A DNA stretch of 64,000 bases, taken from contig NZ_KE136482.1 of NCBI RefSeq assembly GCF_000407185.1, forward strand, positions 868,001-932,000, written 5' to 3'. Every line of letters starts with the position of its first letter. Positions within the stretch are counted from its first letter, which is position 1. Position numbers and translations under genes: made by a program. Of this stretch, positions 31,622-40,205 are shown one piece after another. This stretch comes from Enterococcus malodoratus ATCC 43197 (GTDB taxonomy: Bacteria; Bacillota; Bacilli; Lactobacillales; Enterococcaceae). Under the pieces are notes generated by a model. It saw nothing but the letters and a program-made list of their open reading frames with translations. It had not been told where the DNA came from and made no database searches.

Positions 31622-33067
31622 TTATATATCATCTATGGGAAACATAGGACGCATGATCAACTTAAAGGGCAACGAGGCCGTATCTTGCAAAGTCGCTCCT
31701 TTGGTTAAAGACATCACACACAATTTTCCATGTTCTTTTAGCTCTGGGAAGGCATAGCCAATCTTGACCACTACAATATCGTAGCTATTCCAATCAACAC
31801 TTGCTGCTTGGAATTGAGGGTGCTCTACAAATGGATGGTTCGTATCTGTGATCAGAATATCAATGGCTCGATCGACTACAGAAACTGTTATTACGCCACC
31901 AAAGTCACCATCTTCACCGAAAATTTTGGTTTCTCTTTGTCTTCCTTTTGCTTTGACCTTCACTCTTAATTCTACCTCAGAAGACAGTTCATCCAGTTTC
32001 ATGCCAAGCAAAATATCTGTTTCGTCATCTACTTTTAACTTATCAAGTTTGCTATAGGTTTTCTTATCGTGAATAGCAGCAAAAAGAAATTTCTTTCCTT
32101 TCGCCTCCGATAATTCCAAAATCTGATTTAATAGAAACGTATTTGCTCCCATCGCTCCTGACGTGACATTATCACCCGAATCCGTAATGAACACTGGTTT
32201 ATCGTTGTACTCAATTGCCATTTTCAACGCTTCTTCTGGAGATTTGGTCAGCCCCGTATAATGGAACGTATGGCGTCTTTCCCAAATATAATTTTCTAGA
32301 TTATCCGCCACTGTTTCTGCATAATCATAATGTTCATTGTCGTTTGGTATGACAACAATTCCGCATCCAGCATCTGGAGTATCATGTCTAATATATCCAA
32401 CATGCCAAGACGCGCTCATAATCCTGGAGTCCATTTCAATTTCAGCTAAATACTTATTGATGCTAACAACCGGTTCATCGCTTGAAACACTCTGTTCACC
32501 GCCTAATATTAGCGGTAATTTTCGATAAATAGGCGTCACCGTTTTTCGACATTTCAAAATAGAAATGAGATTTTGAAAAACAAATTCTATCGTTTGATTG
32601 ATATCAGTATGTGGTGATTCTCGATAACTGCGAATAATTGTCGCGTTCTCAACGTAATCCTTGTTCAAGTTCCCGTGAGGATCACAAGTAATTGCGATGG
32701 GTAAATAAGGTCCGACTATCTTCCGTATTTCTCTCAGAATATGGTGATCACCAGAGCCTATTTCTTCTACTTTACTCGCGCCATGCAAATGTAGATAAAT
32801 ACCATCAATTTCCTTAAGGTTTTCTTTCATAGTAGAAAGTAATTTCTCTTCAATATATTCAAATGCTGTTCTCTTCATAACTCCATTAGAAGCCCCGTCA
32901 GCGTAGATTCCCGGAATTAGTTCTATCTTCTCCGCTAATCCATCATTCTTAATCTGCATCCTTTCAATACAATCATCTCCATAACAGATATCCATATTTT
33001 CTAAGTCCGTCTTCATCGGAATGTTTTCGTTTGCTTCTAACACAAACTTTGATACGAATATTTTCAA
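31622..33067 (-). CDS. M81-family metallopeptidase (MlrC-like)
   Basis: 481 residues from a TTG start at 33067 with GGGGAAG six bases upstream, giving the normal N-terminus (KIFVSKFVLEANENIPMKTD); the longer frame has no ribosome binding site. MlrC-type DUF1485 domain with GIYLHLHGASKVEE, ITCDPHGNLN, YRESPHTDINQT and DSGDNVTSGAMGANTFLLNQ, the likely metal ligands being His and Asp in these segments. Named from microcystin degradation, but the real substrate in Firmicutes is unknown. Its neighbours are an RpiR regulator and a PEP-mutase-family lyase. Confidence 0.85.
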   Translation of the reverse strand: MKIFVSKFVLEANENIPMKTDLENMDICYGDDCIERMQIKNDGLAEKIELIPGIYADGASNGVMKRTAFEYIEEKLLSTMKENLKEIDGIYLHLHGASKVEEIGSGDHHILREIRKIVGPYLPIAITCDPHGNLNKDYVENATIIRSYRESPHTDINQTIEFVFQNLISILKCRKTVTPIYRKLPLILGGEQSVSSDEPVVSINKYLAEIEMDSRIMSASWHVGYIRHDTPDAGCGIVVIPNDNEHYDYAETVADNLENYIWERRHTFHYTGLTKSPEEALKMAIEYNDKPVFITDSGDNVTSGAMGANTFLLNQILELSEAKGKKFLFAAIHDKKTYSKLDKLKVDDETDILLGMKLDELSSEVELRVKVKAKGRQRETKIFGEDGDFGGVITVSVVDRAIDILITDTNHPFVEHPQFQAASVDWNSYDIVVVKIGYAFPELKEHGKLCVMSLTKGATLQDTASLPFKLIMRPMFPIDDI

Positions 33068-33257
33068 AGTAATCTTCCCCTTACTCTTTTTGATAGCGTT
33101 AACTATCCTAACTATACAATGTCTGTAAAAAGTAAATGATCCATTATTTGAACCATTGATAACCTTAAAGAACAAAGTCATTTTGTGTTATTTCTAGTAA
33201 TAGGAAATATCAGGTTATAGATAATGATTAGAACCTTCTCCAATAAAAAAATAAACA

Positions 33258-34088
33258 TTAAGTTCGAAAGTACTCATTTGCCTTCCCATATGTAAAAGTA
33301 TTATCAATTAGTGGTTTTACTTCGTTATTCGCTAAATCACTCGCCATTTTTATTGTTTCATTATAAATATATCTCACGGGTGCCGAGCCTACACTCAATC
33401 GGCGTACACCTATTTCTTCTAATTTATCGAAATCATTACATTCACCATTCAGAATAATATTGATCGGTGCTGGGATATTTGCTTTAAGTTTAGCGATTAC
33501 TTGCTCATCCATCGCTCCCGGGATAAAGATACAATCCGCTCCTGCTTTCGCGTAAGCATTCCCACGAGCACTTGCAACAGTCATCTTTTCATCGTCATCT
33601 CCCACATTCAACCAGTAAGTGCATGTGCGGGCGTTGATAACAAAATCGATCCCTAATTCCTGTTTCAATTCTACAAGAGCCTGAATTTTTTCAACCTGTA
33701 AATCAACAGGAAGTAAATCGCCATTCGGCAGGCCATCTTCTATATTGCACCCAATCGCTCCCGCCAGAATCAGTCTTTTGGCATTCTCTTTGACCTCTTG
33801 AACAGATTCTCCGTAGCCTCGTTCAAAATCAACAGAGAGCGGAATCGAGATCCGCGCAGTAATTCGCTTTACAACCTCCAGTAAATCTTCAAAGGAAATA
33901 TCTTCGCCATCAGGATGGCCCAAGTCATAGGCAATCCCTGCGCTGGAGGTTGCAACTGCTTTAAATCCTTGTTTTTCAAAAACATAAGCACTGCCAACAT
34001 TCCAAACATTTGGTAAGACAAACATTTTTTCTGATTGATGCATCGCATAAAACCTTTTGGCTCTTTCCTTTTGTTCATTCGAAATCAT
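33258..34088 (-). CDS. Isocitrate lyase/PEP mutase-family protein
   Basis: 276 residues from the ATG at 34088 (GAAGGCGAAGTA upstream). TIM-barrel lyase with LPNVWNVGSAYVFEKQGFKA, ISIPLSVDFERGYGES (the Asp-Glu metal-binding strand), CNIEDGLPNGDLL and PINIILNGEC. The group includes carboxyvinyl-carboxyphosphonate phosphorylmutase-like enzymes and 2-methylisocitrate lyases, so the exact reaction cannot be named. Ends the operon Ada/AlkA-Ogt-this on the minus strand, an unusual partner for DNA repair genes. Confidence 0.8.
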   Translation of the reverse strand: MISNEQKERAKRFYAMHQSEKMFVLPNVWNVGSAYVFEKQGFKAVATSSAGIAYDLGHPDGEDISFEDLLEVVKRITARISIPLSVDFERGYGESVQEVKENAKRLILAGAIGCNIEDGLPNGDLLPVDLQVEKIQALVELKQELGIDFVINARTCTYWLNVGDDDEKMTVASARGNAYAKAGADCIFIPGAMDEQVIAKLKANIPAPINIILNGECNDFDKLEEIGVRRLSVGSAPVRYIYNETIKMASDLANNEVKPLIDNTFTYGKANEYFRT

Positions 34089-34110
34089 TACTTCGCCTTC
34101 TTTCAATTGG

Positions 34111-34650
34111 TTAGAGTGCCGTTCCTTTGATTGGAACTTTAAACTGCGCGGTGTCTACTCCTTCTAGTTCCAATAGTTTTATTTTCTTATTTATCCCGCC
34201 GGAAAAACCTGTCAGGCTGCCATTGGTCCCGACGACTCGATGGCAAGGAATAATAACAGAAATCGGATTGTGCCCGACAGCGCCGCCGACCGCTTGGCAA
34301 GACATCGAGTCTTTTTCTAAAATTTCCGCTGTTTTTTGAGCAATTTGTTTATAGGTTATCGTCTCACCATAGGGGATTTGTCTTAAAACGGACCAAACGG
34401 TTTGACGAAATTCATTGCCAATTGGATGTAGCGGCAGTTCCGAAATCTCAGGATTATTTCCCGCAAAGTATTTATCCAGCCATTTTTTGGTTTTATCAAA
34501 CAAGGCTAAGTGATTATTTTCAACGCTGTTCTCTGGCAACGTATCTCCGAAATATTTTTGATCCTTCATCCATAAGCCGATCAGTTTGTCATCTGTACCT
34601 GCCAACGTGATCTGACCAATTGGTGAAGAATAATTACTGTGATAGTACAT
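34111..34650 (-). CDS. ogt: Methylated-DNA-protein cysteine methyltransferase
   Basis: 179 residues. The active-site motif IPCHRVVGTNGSLTGFSGG contains the acceptor Cys; helix-turn-helix YKQIAQKTAEI and FRQTVWSVLRQIPYGETITY precede it. Repairs O6-alkylguanine by a suicide reaction. AAAGGAGG before ATG. Starts 1 bp after the stop of the Ada-AlkA gene, so it is translated from the same transcript. Confidence 0.95.
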   Translation of the reverse strand: MYYHSNYSSPIGQITLAGTDDKLIGLWMKDQKYFGDTLPENSVENNHLALFDKTKKWLDKYFAGNNPEISELPLHPIGNEFRQTVWSVLRQIPYGETITYKQIAQKTAEILEKDSMSCQAVGGAVGHNPISVIIPCHRVVGTNGSLTGFSGGINKKIKLLELEGVDTAQFKVPIKGTAL

Positions 34651-34651
34651 T

Positions 34652-36115
34652 TTAATCCTCCTTTTTCTTTAAAGAATTCCATAAAGCAACGATGGCGTAG
34701 CTGCGCCAAGGCCGCCATTGATTTGCCCAATCAAGCATTTCTTTCTGATTCATCGGAGCGAGCGCTTTTTTTATACCGACATCAGTTTCAAGAAAGGCGT
34801 CAGTCCAATTGAGTGCCCGCATCGCTATATACTGCGCCGTCCATTTGCCAATTCCAGAAATTTTCACCAGCTGCTTCATTTCTTCCTCTGGATCAGCCGG
34901 AAACTCAAGCGTAAGTTCATTGTTTTCAAGCGCCTCGGCCAACGCCAAAATCGTTTTCGTTCTTGTTCTAATGACACCTAATTTGCCAAACTGTTCTTCA
35001 AGCGTATCCGCTAAATCTATAATATCCGCCGGTGTGGGGAAGACATGCGTCAACCCATCTATCGGTGTTTCGATTGGTTTCCCATATTTTTCTACCACCC
35101 GTGCAGCTAAGGTACCCGCTCCTTGAACCGTAATTTGTTGGCCAAGAATGGCTCTGACAGACATTTCAAACGGGTCAAAACAACCGGGAATTCTAGATCC
35201 GATTAAAAAATTGTCCATATTCTTCATTGTTTCATACACAATCTCGGGATCGCAATACAAGTCAAACAGCTGCCGTACTTTCTTCAATACTTGGGATAAA
35301 ACGGGCAGAAGGGACTCACTGACCGTCACCTTCAGCACACTTTTTTCTTCATCCGGCCGTACCTTTATCCAACCGTAATAGTCGGCTCCTTGAATACTTT
35401 TTACATGAACTGTTCTCAGATAGTGTCCCTCCTGAATAACCTCAATCCCTTTGATCGCACGCATTTCAAAAAAATCAAGTATCTCCTGCCAGCGATAAGG
35501 AGGACGATACCCCAGCCCAAGCGTAATCTGGCCCTCTTCCTTGTTCCCAGTGCCATTTCTTTTTCTTAGATCTGTCGGCGTCAGATTGTATTGTTTTTTG
35601 AATAAGGAATTAAAGCGCCGCAAGCTGCCAAATCCAGCGGTCATGGCTACGTCTAATACAGGCAGATTGGTATCCGTCAGTAAATTTTTGGCAAGCAGCA
35701 AGCGGCAGGTCTGCAAATATTGGATCGGAGAAACATGGTATTCTTCATTAAATACTCGTCGCAGATGCCGATCGCTATACCCAAGCTTTTCAGCAATTTC
35801 TTTCAAACTGCTGATATTCCCGCAATGCTCTTCTATCATATTTACTGCTTTAGCAAGCAAGTGGTCATTCGGATTCATCAACGCCGCTTCGGGTGCTAGT
35901 TCAGGACGGCAAAGCAGGCACGGCCGAAATCCAGCAACTTCTGCCTCCGCCGCAGTTGTAAAAAAGCGGCAATTCTTTTGTTTTGCTCTTTTTGCTTTGC
36001 ATACAGGACGACAATAAATGTGCGTCGAGGTTATTCCAACAAAGAATCGACCGTCAAAACGACTATCTTTTGCCATAAATGCACGATAAAGGTAGTCTTC
36101 TGAAATTTGTTCCAT
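34652..36115 (-). CDS. Ada-AlkA fusion: methyl phosphotriester sensor and 3-methyladenine glycosylase
   Basis: 487 residues from ATG at 36115 (GGAGGTGTAAGTG upstream). N-terminal Ada zinc domain with four Cys (YCRPVCKAKRAKQKNC, FRPCLLCRPE), AraC-type helix-turn-helix (SSLKEIAEKLGYSDRHLRRV), AlkA N-terminal domain, then HhH-GPD glycosylase with ILGQQITVQGAGTLAARVV and the catalytic Asp in TDAFLETDVGIKK. The Ada domain presumably senses methylated DNA and switches on this gene and ogt. Combining sensor, activator and base-excision enzyme in one chain is known in Firmicutes and Actinobacteria. Confidence 0.93.
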   Translation of the reverse strand: MEQISEDYLYRAFMAKDSRFDGRFFVGITSTHIYCRPVCKAKRAKQKNCRFFTTAAEAEVAGFRPCLLCRPELAPEAALMNPNDHLLAKAVNMIEEHCGNISSLKEIAEKLGYSDRHLRRVFNEEYHVSPIQYLQTCRLLLAKNLLTDTNLPVLDVAMTAGFGSLRRFNSLFKKQYNLTPTDLRKRNGTGNKEEGQITLGLGYRPPYRWQEILDFFEMRAIKGIEVIQEGHYLRTVHVKSIQGADYYGWIKVRPDEEKSVLKVTVSESLLPVLSQVLKKVRQLFDLYCDPEIVYETMKNMDNFLIGSRIPGCFDPFEMSVRAILGQQITVQGAGTLAARVVEKYGKPIETPIDGLTHVFPTPADIIDLADTLEEQFGKLGVIRTRTKTILALAEALENNELTLEFPADPEEEMKQLVKISGIGKWTAQYIAMRALNWTDAFLETDVGIKKALAPMNQKEMLDWANQWRPWRSYAIVALWNSLKKKED

Positions 36116-36215
36116 CACTTACACCTCCAGTCTTATTGTACCAATAACATTCAGTCATTTCTGGTCATTTTCGGACATAGCTTTTTAATCGATAATACCG
36201 ATTCATTGTATATAG

Positions 36216-36258
36216 CAAAAAAACGTACGGCAAGCAGATTTGCTTAAACCATACGTTT
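36216..36258 (-). terminator. Terminator of the MFS gene
   Basis: Outer stem AAACGTACGG / CCATACGTTT with an inner AAGCA / TGCTT stem, and a run of seven A upstream on the plus strand (T on the minus). Confidence 0.75.
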
Positions 36259-36283
36259 CTACATTTTTATATTCTAGCTGCGC

Positions 36284-37498
36284 TTAGTCTTTTCGAAAAA
36301 TCTGCTGCATCCCAAGACACACGATAAGTACACCGCAGCCGATTACCATCCACTGGATTTTAATCGTATCCGCCAGTGGTCCAAAAATCGCGGTACCGAG
36401 CGGCATAAATCCGCTGTACATCGCACCTAAAAGACCGAAGATACGCCCTTGTTTCTCTTCAGGAACATGCTCTTGCAGCATCGTGGTAGTTGAAGATTGA
36501 ACGACTGGGATAAAAAAGCTCATCAAAAACATGAGAACCGCAAATAACCAGAACCTGTAGGTAAAACCAAGTGCCAACGAGATCGCGCCAAAACCTAGCA
36601 ACCCGAATGCGAGTGTCCTCATTCTGTCCTTAAATCCACCCCAAATGCCAAGCAGGATACCACCCAAGACCATTCCGGCAAAAACAGCCATCTCATTTAC
36701 TGTAAGAAACGTATAGCTGTCGCCAAAGGTTCTTTCGATCATCAGAACCGTTAGAAAGCTAGACGGAACACTCAGAAAGATGAACGCGCCATAATTGAGC
36801 AGCAGTCTTTTTACCTTTTTTTCACTTGCGGCATAGGAAATGCCGGCCTTCATGTCAGTAAAAAATGACTTGGAGGATTCCTGTTCTGAGGTTCGCTGCT
36901 GCGTGATAGACACTAAACATAAGATCGAGATACCGACTATTGCAGTGGCAACATCCAGCAGCAATGTCCAATGAAATGAACCTATGGATAAAACCGCCCC
37001 TGCGACTGCTGGCGAAGCAAATTGCACGATGGTCATCATACTGCCGTTGATCCCGTTGTATCGAATCAGGTGTTTCTCCGGGACGATTTGCGGAATCACG
37101 GCGCTCACTGCGGGGGTTTGAATCCCCGTTCCAATCGAGCGCAGAGCCGAAACTAAAATCAACCATGGGAGGATGGTTTCCGTTTCCCCAAACAGAAATA
37201 CCAACGCTAGAAAAAGAGTCACTACTGCGATTCCCATATCAGCTAATAAAATGAGCCGTTTTCTTGGATAGCGATCCGCCCACACCCCACCAAAAAAGGA
37301 AATAATCGTTTGCGGAACCGTGGCACTTAATGTAAGGATGGTCATCCATAATCCGGACGATGTCTCCAGCGCTACCTGCCAGATGATCGCCATCTGAACA
37401 ATCGATGAACCGAAAAGCGTGATCGCTTGGCTAATGATAAACAGCACCGTATTTCGCCGCCACATTTGCGGCCGCTCGTGTATTTCTTTTGTCAACAT
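36284..37498 (-). CDS. MFS transporter, macrolide-efflux-like
   Basis: 404 residues with 12 predicted TM helices. The N-terminus (FIISQAITLFGSSIVQMAII) and the motif GGVWADRYPRKRLILLAD are those of the Mef/DUF894 group of proton-driven drug efflux proteins. The long central loop has the usual basic character. GGGGG near the start. Substrate unknown; a drug or secreted peptide is likely. Between it and cysK lie a terminator and about 150 bp with no gene. Confidence 0.85.
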   Translation of the reverse strand: MLTKEIHERPQMWRRNTVLFIISQAITLFGSSIVQMAIIWQVALETSSGLWMTILTLSATVPQTIISFFGGVWADRYPRKRLILLADMGIAVVTLFLALVFLFGETETILPWLILVSALRSIGTGIQTPAVSAVIPQIVPEKHLIRYNGINGSMMTIVQFASPAVAGAVLSIGSFHWTLLLDVATAIVGISILCLVSITQQRTSEQESSKSFFTDMKAGISYAASEKKVKRLLLNYGAFIFLSVPSSFLTVLMIERTFGDSYTFLTVNEMAVFAGMVLGGILLGIWGGFKDRMRTLAFGLLGFGAISLALGFTYRFWLFAVLMFLMSFFIPVVQSSTTTMLQEHVPEEKQGRIFGLLGAMYSGFMPLGTAIFGPLADTIKIQWMVIGCGVLIVCLGMQQIFRKD

Positions 37499-37657
37499 AA
37501 GATCCCCCGCTTTCTTGTCACCAGAAAAGTCTACTGGAAAAAAGCAGAGTGGTGTCTTAGTGGAGGGTTATTTACTTACTTCCTCTTTTTTTCAAATTCT
37601 AGTTAGCCAGTCGAACGTTATTGTTAGCTATCCCTTCATTTTTTTCATGCATGAGAA

Positions 37658-37692
37658 AAAAGCAGTTATCCTTTGAATAGATAACTGCTTTT
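37658..37692. terminator. Bidirectional terminator after cysK
   Basis: 13-bp stem AAAAGCAGTTATC / GATAACTGCTTTT with a 9-nt loop. Confidence 0.8.
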
Positions 37693-37706
37693 GTTTTGTG
37701 CATGCT

Positions 37707-38636
37707 TTACTCTTCTATTTGATACAATGCCGTAGAGAGATACCGTTCTCCATTATCTGGGACGACCGCCAGCACCTTTTTATCCGGCCCTAATTCACCA
37801 GCCACTTGAATAGCTGAATGTATTGCCGCACCTGCCGAGATTCCTACTAAAATTCCTTCCTTTGCGGCGACTTCTCTGGCTGTTTGCAAAGCCGTTTCAC
37901 TAGAAACCGAAAGTACGTGATCATAAATCGTCGTATCTAAAATTTCAGGCACAAATCCTGCACCAATGCCTTGAATTTTGTGTGGTGAATGCTTTCCACC
38001 TTTTAAAACTGGAGACTCTTCAGGCTCTACCGCATAAATCTTTATTCTTGGGCTGGTTCGTCTCAGCTCTTGTCCAACACCTGTGATCGTTCCGCCTGTA
38101 CCGATTCCCGCAACGAATGCGTAAAGTCCCGTTGGACCAAACGCTTCTTGAATTTCCTTTGCCGTAGTTTCTCGATGCGCTGCTGTATTGGCGGGATTGT
38201 CAAACTGCAGCGGCATAAAGAAGTGTTCTTGACTCGCTAACTCGCTCGCTTTCGCAATCGCCCCCTTCATCCCTTCCGATCCTGGGGTTAATATCAACGT
38301 TGCACCATAGGCCTGAATCAATTTTCGCCGCTCGACACTCATCGTATCCGGCATCACAATGATCACTGGATACCCTTTAGCCGCACCTACCATAGCTAGA
38401 CCAACACCTGTGTTGCCGCTAGTCGGTTCTACAATCGTGTCTCCTGCTTTCAATCGCCCCTCTTTTTCTGCCGCTTCGATCATGCTGCGTGCGATTCGAT
38501 CCTTCACACTGCCGCCTGGATTAAAAAATTCCAATTTCACATAAACCTCTGCGCTCGTTTCCGGTACTACTGAGTTCAATTTCACAATCGGTGTCTCACC
38601 GATTAATGATAAAATGGATGGATAAATTTTTCCCAT
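37707..38636 (-). CDS. cysK: Cysteine synthase (O-acetylserine sulfhydrylase)
   Basis: 309 residues from ATG at 38636 (GGAGGAATCAG upstream). PLP fold type II with Lys in [16 protein letters not shown], the substrate loop [14 protein letters not shown], the PLP phosphate loop [17 protein letters not shown] and the C-terminal [10 protein letters not shown]. Makes L-cysteine from O-acetylserine and sulfide in the cytoplasm. Single gene with its own terminator. Confidence 0.95.
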   Translation of the reverse strand: MGKIYPSILSLIGETPIVKLNSVVPETSAEVYVKLEFFNPGGSVKDRIARSMIEAAEKEGRLKAGDTIVEPTSGNTGVGLAMVGAAKGYPVIIVMPDTMSVERRKLIQAYGATLILTPGSEGMKGAIAKASELASQEHFFMPLQFDNPANTAAHRETTAKEIQEAFGPTGLYAFVAGIGTGGTITGVGQELRRTSPRIKIYAVEPEESPVLKGGKHSPHKIQGIGAGFVPEILDTTIYDHVLSVSSETALQTAREVAAKEGILVGISAGAAIHSAIQVAGELGPDKKVLAVVPDNGERYLSTALYQIEE

Positions 38637-38802
38637 TCTGATTCCTCCAGTCAATTTCTTCTGATTCGATTACCTAAACTATACCTGCTACTCAGCTGCT
38701 TTAGCTAATTGTGCTTTTTTATGACTGTCCATTGATTTTAGTTATGGGTACACTTCAACGGTGCCCGCCATCAGCTTGAATCTCGTACTTTGTTGTTTTC
38801 TC

Positions 38803-38836
38803 AAAAAAAACTCAACCATCTGGGAAGATGATTGAG
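38803..38836 (-). terminator. Terminator of the MFS gene at 38850
   Basis: 11-bp stem CTCAATCATCT / AGATGGTTGAG (one G-U) with a run of eight T on the minus strand. Confidence 0.85.
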
Positions 38837-38849
38837 CGCTTGTTTTTAT

Positions 38850-40067
38850 TTAGGCCTCCTGCACGCCTTCATTACGACTGATCGTTGCTTGTTCCGACTT
38901 TTTTTCAATACGAGTGCCCAAACGTGTAACTAATAATATAAGAGCCATCAAACCGCTGATCGCGATACCTGCAAGATACGAATTCGCACCGGCTGAGATT
39001 TTGGTTGCCGCAAGTATGATCGGTGCCGCGAATCCTGCGATGGATGAAATCAGTGTATTCATGGCGATCGCCACAGGAAATTGCTGGTGATTCGCTAAAA
39101 TAGATAATTCGAATGGAATCGTTGCATTTACCATAACGATGCCCATGCCGGAAAACATGTTTCCAGCGATATGCAGGACTGGATTATTGAAAAAGACGAT
39201 GCAGACATAAGACAATGCGAATGCGACAAATCCCCAGGCCATCGTGTCAGTCTTAGTAAGTTTGCGAATATACTTCAATCCAAATGCGGTACAAATCCCG
39301 CCAACGTTTCCTAGCGCTGTGACCATTGCGGTATAGCCTGTCCCGTTGCCTTTTGAAGCTAATAAAATCGATTGATTCGCCATAAAAATCATTAAGCAAA
39401 GAGAGGTAACAAAGGTTACAATCAACATCACATAAACGTACCCATTTAAACTTTTTAACGTCTTTCCAAAACTAATCGAACGTTGGTTAGAGACCTCTTC
39501 TTCTGATAATTTTCGATCCTTCGGTACCAACACCAAAACAACTAAAAGAATAATGATCGCTGCCCCATAGACCCAAAATAAATTTTGCCAGTTGCTACTT
39601 CCCAGCATTCCGCCGATAGCAGTGAAGCCCATCATGCCTAAATTGTTAAATCCTACAGCCCATCCCATAACAGATGCGCGTTCCTCGCCATCAAAATGTT
39701 CCTGCAAAAGAACAGGACCCACATTGCTGATTAGGCCAAGTCCAAATCCTAAAGCGATCATACACGCTAAAATGATGTTCAAGCTGCTATTGTAGAAGAC
39801 CGGCAGCAGACCGCTGATCGCTACGATTGCTACAGAGATCACACCAATGTTCTTTCGTGTCATCTTGTAAGTTAGCCATGTAAAAAGTAAAGTCGCGGCT
39901 AATTGTCCCAACTGCGGGATCGAACTGAGCATTTGCACCTTTGAGATCGGCTCCTGCGGGAAGGATTTGGAGATCGCTGCGATCGCCGCACCAACAACCG
40001 ATCCAGACATCAACAAAAGATTCATACTTAAAATACCTAAAGCTAGAGATAATTTTTTCTTATTCAT
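38850..40067 (-). CDS. MFS transporter, probable sugar or glycoside import
   Basis: 405 residues, 12 TM helices, with SMNLLLMSGSVVGAAIAAIS at the start and ERASVMGWAVGFNNLGMMGF in the middle, resembling permeases in plant-glycoside gene clusters. AAGGAG before ATG. A perfect cre site lies just upstream at 40092-40105, so it is repressed on good carbon sources. Adjacent to the GH2 glycosidase on the same strand, it may import that enzyme's substrate or a related glycoside. Substrate is inference. Confidence 0.75.
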   Translation of the reverse strand: MNKKKLSLALGILSMNLLLMSGSVVGAAIAAISKSFPQEPISKVQMLSSIPQLGQLAATLLFTWLTYKMTRKNIGVISVAIVAISGLLPVFYNSSLNIILACMIALGFGLGLISNVGPVLLQEHFDGEERASVMGWAVGFNNLGMMGFTAIGGMLGSSNWQNLFWVYGAAIIILLVVLVLVPKDRKLSEEEVSNQRSISFGKTLKSLNGYVYVMLIVTFVTSLCLMIFMANQSILLASKGNGTGYTAMVTALGNVGGICTAFGLKYIRKLTKTDTMAWGFVAFALSYVCIVFFNNPVLHIAGNMFSGMGIVMVNATIPFELSILANHQQFPVAIAMNTLISSIAGFAAPIILAATKISAGANSYLAGIAISGLMALILLVTRLGTRIEKKSEQATISRNEGVQEA

Positions 40068-40091
40068 AATAATTGCGCTCCTTCATAGTTT

Positions 40092-40105
40092 TGTTTCCGC
40101 TTTCA
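40092..40105 (-). promoter_or_regulatory. Perfect cre site
   Basis: TGAAAGCGGAAACA matches TGNAANCGNWNNCA at all fixed positions, with T and A flanks. It lies 25 bp before the MFS start codon and downstream of a possible TATACT box, so CcpA would block elongation here. Confidence 0.7.
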
Positions 40106-40205
40106 ATCGATAAATAAAGTATAGGCTAGAAAAAAAATCCTCACCATATGCAAAATTCATGCGCTTTGTGGTCTTTTCATAGATTGTCTTTCCAGCCCTA
40201 TCCTT

